Source: Corydoras sp. C115
Taxonomy: Eukaryota; Chordata; Actinopteri; Siluriformes; Callichthyidae
Assembly: GCA_019802505.1 (NCBI GenBank)
Contig: JAFMOC010000007.1
Location: 5,514,501 to 5,578,500 of the forward strand
Length of the DNA stretch: 64,000 nucleotides
Direction: 5' to 3'
Shown: positions 57,515 to 64,000 of the stretch, piece after piece
How the letters are laid out: each line of letters opens with the position of its first letter
Numbering within the stretch: the stretch's first letter is position 1
Notes under the pieces: model-generated
The model's input: the letters and a program-made list of their open reading frames with translations, nothing else
Databases searched by the model: none
Told to the model about the DNA's origin: nothing
Made by a program: the position numbers and the translations under genes

Positions 57515-58012
57515 TGTCATGGTTTGCGAAGGATGGAGGCGAGGCGGGTCGAGTTCCGGGTAGGTACACTTTATTTTGAGTCCAGGACAAGCCTCCTATG
57601 CACCACAGGAGCTTTTCAGAAAAACCCAACACAAAACACTTAGACGAAGTTGCGGAGCGCGTGCAGCAGTCCCGATCCGGCGTGCAGCGCTCCCGCCAGA
57701 ACTCACCGTCAGCTCCGGTGCAGGTGCCCAGGTGTACCTACAACTCCGGGTGCTGAGGGACGAGAGTCCGATCACTGGGATGAAGAAATAGAGGATCGTT
57801 AACAAGGAGGGCAATTAGCTCCAACAACGATCTGGTCTCCAACCTCGACCAACGACGATCCGACACGCCCATCCCGCGGCATCCTGCGTCTTAAATAATC
57901 CCCAAGGGAGGTGGAGTCCCGGGACGGGGCAATGAGCGTGCCCCTTCAATACGGTGACGCCCCACGCACCGCGGCTTCTGCCCGTGGGACGCCCGCGGTA
58001 GGAGGTGTGACA
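57515..58012. mobile_element. Solo LTR with 5-bp target duplication
   Basis: TGTCATGGTTTGCGAAGG...GTAGGAGGTGTGACA, 498 bp with TG...CA ends. It is flanked by CAAGT at 57510-57514 and 58013-58017. Internal GC-rich sequence contrasts with the intron. No homology by eye to the other LTRs in the window beyond the ends. The minus strand is the likelier sense, since TTTATTTTGAGTCC near 57570 would give an AATAAA signal there. Confidence 0.88.
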
Positions 58013-58059
58013 CAAGTGAGCTTTAGTCAAGAGTCAGAGACTTGTGTTAAATGTGGGCA

Positions 58060-58620
58060 TCAACAGGAATTCAGTGGAGAGAACTGAGTAGTGGAGTAAC
58101 ATGGACTTTATTAGATGTGGTTGACACAACACAATCCGAAGTGCTAACCCATGCCATATGCTGCACAATGAAAAATAACAGATTCTTGATGCCTAAAGAA
58201 AAGCATAACAAGATGAACCACAAACCTTCTAGCCAAATGTTTTATGGACTGATGAAACCAAACTAGAGCTATTTGCACTGGATACCAGCAATATATTTAT
58301 AGATGAAAAGAATATAAAGAAAAGCTTACCCTACCTACAGTAAAACAGAGTGAAGCATACATAATCTGGCACTGCTTTTTTGCTACTGGGACTAGAGGCC
58401 ATTAAAGTGTCTGAGAAACAATAAAATCAGAAGACTATCAAAGAATTTTAAAGCAAAATGTGCTCCCAAGTGTAAGACAACTATGCAGTGACCAAACAAA
58501 ATAAAATGGGTCCTACAGCAGAATATTGACCCAAAGCACACATCCAAAAGTACACAAGAATGGATTAGAAGGGGAAAAAGGACCGTTTTAAACTGGTCTA
58601 CAATATGTTTTGATTTCAAT
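58060..58620 (+). pseudogene. Decayed Tc1-like transposase
   Basis: The plus strand preserves TGATGAAACCAAACTAGAG, i.e. TDETKLELFALDT, the first catalytic Asp region. Later come VKHT-like and GTAFLLLG-like remnants of the GG.SIMLWGCF block. Then AEY*PKAHIQKYTRMD*KG stands in place of QQDNDPKHTSK..Q.W.+. Multiple stops. No terminal repeats seen. Confidence 0.65.
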
Positions 58621-58659
58621 GTTGGGATAAATGCAATAAAAGTTTTGCAAAAAAAAAAT

Positions 58660-60219
58660 ATTATGGGTGATTATAATCATGTCAATGGTTCCTCCTACCT
58701 ACACTTTATTTTCCAGAGATAGACCCTGGCATGTTCACTGTGCTCTAATCAAGTAAGTCTTTCTATAGATAATGGTGTTTTAAAATGCAGTTAAGGGTAC
58801 CAATAATGTTGACCACAACTGTATGTTAGCACAGACCGGAATGATGCAAAACACCTAAACTTTTGCTGTTTTAGAGCTGGTAATTAATTAAGTGCATATG
58901 ATTAGCCCGACTGTTACTAACCTTGTGGATACCTATGGAGACAGAAATGGTATTTAATTTTTTTTCATACACTTTTTTTGCATTTTGGTTTAATGTTTAA
59001 TGTAATGTGTCTTTTCCCTCAACATAAGTTATTATTGTGTATTGCAGACTTATTGGTTCGATTTAACAAACACATTAGTGCAATTTTGCCAATTGTTTTT
59101 CAAATAGGATTTGTTTACATATGACTACCTACAAAGCATAGAGCTGTGGGCCACTGAGATATGGCACTGATGGCCCACTATTGGCACACTACATGTAAGC
59201 CAAAGTTATCCCTCGTATTTATAAAATTAGGGGTGATTTATAAAATTTAAAAAATGATGCCATTTTTAACAGCGGACAAACTAAGGAATTGACTCACATG
59301 AAATTGTTATTTCAAAATAGTCATAGACAGAGTGATTCCATCTGTTGTACTGATCAGAAGGGCCCATGACCTTGGAAAGTGGAAAAAACCTGTGGGATAG
59401 GACAACATGGGAGAGAAAGGGCTGGGTTAATAAATGAGTATATAATTATATATTACTATATATAAGTACTATATATACTATATATATATATATAAAATAC
59501 TATATATATTACTATTACTATATATCATTACTAAATGCATTGAGATTTACTGTCCTATAGATGTGCAAAACAATGTGCACTTTAATATGGTTTATGGTTT
59601 AATGACCTTTTTGTAGTCACCTGCCTGAAATATTAGTTTAGCCTGGGACGGGGCTTCCTGTATATAAAGTTGTAAAAAGAAGGGAAAATCAGTCCTTTTG
59701 TTAGTCCTTGATTGACTGTGTAGGAGTTAGTCTTCACTATAGTCTTCACTTTTGTACTGTGCTGAAGACAAGTCAGTTACCGTTAAAGGTTTAACCTTTA
59801 GTATTCATTACTTTTATTTTAATTATATAAATAATCAATTTTCACTGCTGTAAATAAAACTGTGATAACAGTTTTTTTTATTTGTTTTTGGTGTGGGGAA
59901 CCTAGATCTTGCTACATGTGGATCTTTAAGTTTTTCTTTGGTTATATCATTTTTGTAGAGAGAACTTTCACAGGCTCACATGTTCCAAAATACATCTAGA
60001 TAGATTTTGTTGCATTCCCATTTTAGTAAGGAGTATGTAGGTGGATGTGCATGTTTTCGTTCATGTAGTGGGGGTTACAAACAACATGCTAATCAATTTC
60101 TTTCGGTATCCATAATAGTTGGTCACTGTTTCTCATGCCAGTTTAAAAATTGCATATCCGTACTGTAATTTGACATACACTTTTCAGCTCATTTTAGTTA
60201 TATTTTCTTCTTTTGATAG
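58660..60219 (+). other. CSMD intron, no feature recognised
   Basis: AT-rich DNA with an ACTATATATA-rich stretch near 59450-59530. It ends in the acceptor TTTTCTTCTTTTGATAG. Confidence 0.65.
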
Positions 60220-60297
60220 TAAAAAAAGCCATTGAGCTAAAGTCCAGAGGGGTGAAAATGCTTCCAAATAAGGACACGAGCCACAAAAATGCAGTCT
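60220..60297 (+). CDS. csmd1: CSMD exon D: linker after CUB domain
   Basis: A 78-nt exon, acceptor CTTTTGATAG and donor GTAAGT, phase 1 on both sides. With the last base of exon C it reads VKKAIELKSRGVKMLPNKD then TSHKNAV. VKKAIELKSRGVKMLP is a hallmark linker that follows the second CUB domain in CSMD proteins. Within it, the KNAV end and the SHKN spelling favour CSMD1, by memory. The next exon, expected to begin a further Sushi domain, is not seen before the window ends. Confidence 0.9.
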
Positions 60298-62062
60298 GTA
60301 AGTATATGTTTACATTTATTTAAAATGACCCTTTGTTATAACTAATCTAATAACCCATGTTATTATACATGTTTTAAAACAAAACTGTTTTACACCATAA
60401 CTATACAGTATCTAAAAGAAAGTAAAAAAAAAATCTGTAATATTTGGGTTCATTAGGTCCAAAGCAATGAATATGTAGTAACAGTCAAAAGTTTGGACAC
60501 ACCTCCTTTTTGCTCCTCTTATTGTTCTTTTGTCAATTCTTCTTATTATAAAGATGGACTTTGTAATTTTACAATTCCAGACTGCAATTCTGTTTGTGGA
60601 CTACAGAACATACTGTGTTACTCCCCTTTATTCTGTTCTCTAATTGTCAGTACCCCAGTAGCACCACAGACAACTGCTGTCATTACACTTGTATCAAAAC
60701 ATATTTTTCCCCATTCATATATACTGTGTTACTCCCCTTAATTTTATTGTCATGTACTCTACCCAGCACTTTTCTTTACTTCTCTACAACTGTTTCCATT
60801 ACGTTTCATTGATGTTTTATGAGGTGAAGGTATGAACCACTGTCTCACTGCTTCTATTTTTTTTTAATGTTTAAACCTTATTCTTTAAAGGTAGAATCAC
60901 GTACTTATTTTTAACACAAGACTTGCAATTGATAAAACCAGTGAACGAAATGGATGAAAACAAATCAGATTTAATGCATTTTATTTACAACTCTAATAAA
61001 GAGCAAAATCAATAAAATAGAAATACAGTAATAGATGCCCCAATCATCCACCTGGTTATCCTACAGTGAAATAATACCTTAACCAACTTGTCTGTCATTT
61101 TACACCCTCCACTAATACATTCAACTTCACTTTTTGGATGTCAGGTTGATTAATAATTTATGGCATCTTCATGAAGTTACTGCATATTTAAGCTTTTAAA
61201 TATTGCATATTTTGAGCTATGTATAATTCTCACCTCCTGGATTTCAGAATACAGTAAAATGTCTGTTTAGCAGTTTCAAATATATTGGTCAGTTTTGTAA
61301 ATTTTATGTCTGAATGTCTTTGGGAAATCTTTTTTTAAGGCTATACCCAGACGGAACTGTGGTCTCTGAGGCATGAGAAGTAGGGCAAGTTATCCAGCCG
61401 ACAGAGTGTGTGGAATTATTGTTTTGGCAAAGATAGAACAGTATGACAACAGGGGATATATGTAAAGAAAGATGTAAGGCCACCAACACTTATATACTAC
61501 AGGGTATATATAAGGAGTCCATATAATTAATTCATTGCCAAATACTTTCCATCTAATTTTTGCAATGAGCTATAAGAATCATTACATTTAATAATCATTT
61601 TGCTGAATCTCTCACTCAGGGTCTCAAGAAACATTGTAATGTGATTCTAGCGGTCAGGCTTACAATAGTACTGGTTTGACAGGGTGTCAAGATTGCCATT
61701 TTTGGAACTAGGCCTATGAGTGAAATGAAAGGTAAAATAGGTTTAAAAAAAAACATTGCCAACCTGGTTTGGGAACCGTTAAACCATTTAATAAAAAAAA
61801 GAGAAATTATCTTATATAAATTATGTCCACAATAAATTATAATAAGTTATGTCCTCAGTAAATTATCTCTGCGGATCAGGGTATTGCAAAGTAGGTGCTG
61901 TACAAAATGCTGTCTTAAGCTACCAAAAGCTCCTCCAGTGACTGTAGACAGTAATTTTCTGGTGTTCTATAAACACTGCGCTAACTATGGCATTAAATTT
62001 TCTGATATATTGAAGAAAAAACTTTAAATGATTTTGTAAATCCTTAGTAGTATTGTGTTGTA

Positions 62063-62068
<6 letters not shown>
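60298..62068 (+). other. CSMD intron with a Tc1-type terminal-repeat relic
   Basis: AT-rich DNA. At 60481-60504, ACAGTCAAAAGTTTGGACAC plus ACCT matches the terminal repeat of a common fish Tc1 subfamily, different from the two full copies here. The downstream ~330 bp to TTTTATGAGGTGAAGG may be the rest of that relic. No exon recognised. Confidence 0.55.
60481..60504. mobile_element. Tc1-like terminal inverted repeat remnant
   Basis: CAGTCAAAAGTTTGGACACA preceded by A, a known end sequence of fish Tc1 elements. The 82-codon frame that follows is Tc1-relic or random sequence and not a gene. Confidence 0.6.

Positions 62069-62149
<81 letters not shown>
62069..62149. repeat. (TA)n microsatellite
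   Basis: About 40 TA units. Confidence 0.95.
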
Positions 62150-62153
<4 letters not shown>

Positions 62154-62223
62154 TGTATGTTTTCAATTTAATAGCTATTACACAGTACACACAAAGCTTT
62201 ACACTGAAAGACCATATACTCAC

Positions 62224-62645
62224 TGTCACGTGCGCAGAGCGTAAACAATGTTCAATGCAAAGTCCAATGTTCAATGCAAAATAATATTTAATAAACAAAA
62301 AGCAACTTCCAAAATAAATAAAGCGGAACAAAAAACAAAACACAAACACAAAAAGGAGGCGAGCTGGCCAGACGCCAGTAGAAACGACAGCGTAACCCAC
62401 GATGATGACGATCGCCGATGCCGTCGAGATGGAGAACAAACTACACTGCAGAGCGCTTAGTCCTGTAACGGGAATCACACAAGGAGAGTCAGGCAACAAG
62501 AACCAACGCAACGAACAAGCACAACAGACGGACTGAAATAGGAAGGAGGAAGTAGGAGGTGACCAAAAACAGGAAATGTGACCTGGAGCGAGATCAAGTC
62601 TGCACAAGACGCAGAAGAGATGCTAGAGGGAGCAGTTGTGGCTGT
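62224..62645 (-). mobile_element. 3' LTR of Gypsy copy 2
   Basis: TGTCACGTGCGCAGAGCG to about GAGGGAGCAGTTGTGGCTGTA, colinear with the LTR at 45154-45618. Near the start it carries a short tandem duplication of the GTTCAATGCAAA unit (about 62250-62280). Outer target duplication cannot be tested because the other end is outside the window. Confidence 0.85.
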
Positions 62646-62696
62646 ACCCCCCCTCTCAGGAAAGTGAGGCAAGGGAGTGTAGGAAAGAGACTTACC

Positions 62697-63146
62697 TCAA
62701 CGACGCGGCCGAACATGGCCACGGGGGGCAGGCTTCTCGGGATGACTAGCATGAAAGTCATCAATGAGTTTGGGATCCAATATGTCCGCGCTAGCTACCC
62801 AACTTCGTTCCTCGGGACCAAACCCCTCCCAATCAACCAAGTACTGAATAGTGGAACCACGTTGACGAGAATCCAACAGAGTGGACACCGTGAATACATC
62901 CGGAAATGATGCGGGCTGGGTGACTGTACCTTCTTGCAGAGCCGAATCCAGAGGACCAGAAACAAAAGGTTTTAGGAGGGATGTGTGGAAGACTGGATGA
63001 ACATGATACTGAGGACGTAGTTCCAATCGATATGATACCGGGTTAATCTGATGCAGTACCTTAAAAGGACCAAGAAATCTGGGCAAAAGCTTGCGAGAAC
63101 CTGAACGGCAACGAAAATCGCGGGAGTTGAGCCAAACTAAGTCCAC
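62697..63146 (-). CDS. Gypsy pol C-terminus with chromodomain (partial gene)
   Basis: The frame reads DLVWLNSRDFRCRSGSRKL, then LGPFKVLHQINPVSYRLEL, the SH3-like integrase C-terminal (GPFKV...INPV.Y.L) region. Then QYLVDWEGFGPEERSWV follows and ADILDPKLIDDFHASHPEKP, a canonical chromodomain with its aromatic W and the ILDP..I..F tail. It ends RPRR stop at 62697. Chromodomains at this position mark chromovirus-type Gypsy elements and are thought to guide integration. An in-frame stop near 63150-63175 separates this from the upstream integrase, so this copy is also disabled. Confidence 0.9.
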   Translation of the reverse strand: MDLVWLNSRDFRCRSGSRKLLPRFLGPFKVLHQINPVSYRLELRPQYHVHPVFHTSLLKPFVSGPLDSALQEGTVTQPASFPDVFTVSTLLDSRQRGSTIQYLVDWEGFGPEERSWVASADILDPKLIDDFHASHPEKPAPRGHVRPRR

Positions 63147-64000
63147 TGGAGAATAAACCAGGGCCTGACTACGACATCAATCCGCAAAGGTCTTATTGTG
63201 ACGCAAGACTTGGTCGATACGTTGATGGACCTCGGACCATATCCTCTCACTACGCTTGAACCATGCATCAACAATGGGTGAAATGGAGGGTTCTGGATCC
63301 CACAATGCAAAAGGTGGTTGGAATCCCAACACACACTGAAACGGGGTCAGCCCAGTAGCGGAATGACGGAGGAAATTCTGCGCGATCTCTGACCAAGGAA
63401 GAAACGAGCCCAATCCGAAGCGTTGTTCCAAGCAAAGATACGAAGGAACTTCCCCAGCTCTTAATTAGCTCTCTTGCACAATCCATTACTTTCAGGGTGA
63501 TAGCCGGAAGTAAGACTGACCGTGGTACCCAATTTTTCAGAAAAGGCCCTCCAGACCGCGGAACTGAGGGCCCCTGTCTGATAGGATATTCTCTGGTATG
63601 CTGAAGATAGGGAAACGATGGGTAAACAGAAGCTATGCAGTCTGAAGAGCTGAAGGAAGTTCCGCCAAGTGCCGCACGAGAAAAATGATCAATGAGGGTA
63701 ACCACTGTGGTGAACCCCTCGAAGCGGGCAAATCCGTAACGAAATCAATGGCCACGTGGGACCAAGGACGCGAAGGCACCGGCAAGGGATTGAGCTTACC
63801 AGCGTGTTACACCTTTGGAATCTTACAAGCCGCACAAATGGAACAGCAGGAAACCACCTGCTGAACGTCAGAGTTTAAAGACTCCCACCAGTATTTACGT
63901 CGGAGAATTTGAATAGTCTGGTCTACCCCAGAATGTCCTGTACACAACAGATAATGAGCCCAGGTGATTAAGCGAGTACGGAAAGGTAAGGGTACGAACA
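63147..64000 (-). pseudogene. Gypsy integrase (zinc-binding region and core)
   Basis: From the window edge: WAHYLLCTGHSGVDQTIQIL, then a CC pair in CCSICAACK (HHCC-type zinc-binding domain). Then AGKLNPLPVPSRPWSHVAI and DFVTDLPASRG (first Asp), SDRGPQF-like sequence split by frameshifts near 63570, and SLRHSATGLTPFQCVLGFQP. It ends QRIDQVLRHNKTFAD stop near 63177. Frameshifts and a stop make it nonfunctional. Confidence 0.85.

Larger units (their letters stand above)
62224..64000 (-). mobile_element. Gypsy retrotransposon copy 2, continues beyond window
   Basis: Minus-strand element. From the window end leftwards it holds the integrase zinc-binding region, integrase core, chromodomain, a purine tract (GAGAGGGGGGG on the minus strand, at ~62650) and the 3' LTR. 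It is the same family as the copy at 41.9-45.6 kb and keeps the parts that copy lost. The RT, gag and 5' LTR lie outside the window. Confidence 0.92.

Noticed and set aside
57414..58030. Short frames of 71-72 codons around the solo LTR
   Set aside because: They overlap the LTR on both strands and show no domain.
60493..60812. 82- and 72-codon plus-strand frames, Cys/Ser/Tyr-rich
   Set aside because: The region begins with a Tc1-type terminal repeat; no domain and no splice-site support for a CSMD exon.

Overview
The window is AT-rich vertebrate DNA from a ray-finned fish. The signs are large introns with GT-AG exons, many (TA)n tracts, Tc1-like transposons with ~215-bp inverted repeats, tRNA-derived SINEs of the DANA/V-SINE type, L2-like LINEs, hAT miniature elements and chromodomain-type Gypsy retrotransposons. 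An ostariophysan (catfish, characin or knifefish relative) is plausible, but the sequence does not prove it. There is no sign of bacterial or viral genome organisation.

One host gene is visible: four consecutive plus-strand exons (40766-40960, 46311-46518, 52970-53082, 60220-60297) of a CUB and Sushi multiple domains gene, most like CSMD1. They encode a complete Sushi domain, a complete CUB domain split over two exons, and the linker after it. Splice sites and reading-frame phases agree across all three complete introns (5.35, 6.45 and 7.14 kb). No upstream exon was recognised, so the first ~40 kb is probably intron or intergenic DNA.

Nearly everything else recognisable is mobile DNA, much of it nested. 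Region by region: 0-6 kb holds a solo LTR, SINEs and decayed Gypsy pol and LTR remnants. 7-12 kb holds two decayed L2-like LINEs. 13-16.3 kb holds hAT remnants and a Gypsy fragment whose 5' LTR is split by a LINE. 17.4-18.3 kb is a hAT element containing a SINE. 21.6-24.05 kb is a Tc1 element containing a hAT element that itself contains a solo LTR. 24.1-25.1 kb is part of an LTR element with a decapeptide-repeat reading frame. 26.3-28.2 kb is a pair of long inverted repeats enclosing a hAT-Charlie-like element. 30.2-31.1 kb is a LINE that looks like a twin-priming (5'-inverted) insertion. 33.0-35.3 kb is a non-autonomous LTR element with a 453-codon repeat-array ORF. 37.0-38.4 kb is a foldback element with interleaved inverted repeats. 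Within the CSMD introns lie an internally deleted Gypsy, a second Tc1 copy, an LTR element with a Gag-like head and long repeat arrays, and a solo LTR. The window ends inside a second Gypsy copy.

The least familiar material is (i) the set of minus-strand LTR elements whose coding space is short tandem arrays (7-, 9- and 10-residue units) rather than pol, and (ii) the GTGCGCAC-rich foldback element. Both deserve comparison with repeat libraries. The two Tc1 copies are nearly identical but carry different disabling lesions in the transposase gene, which suggests fairly recent activity of that family.
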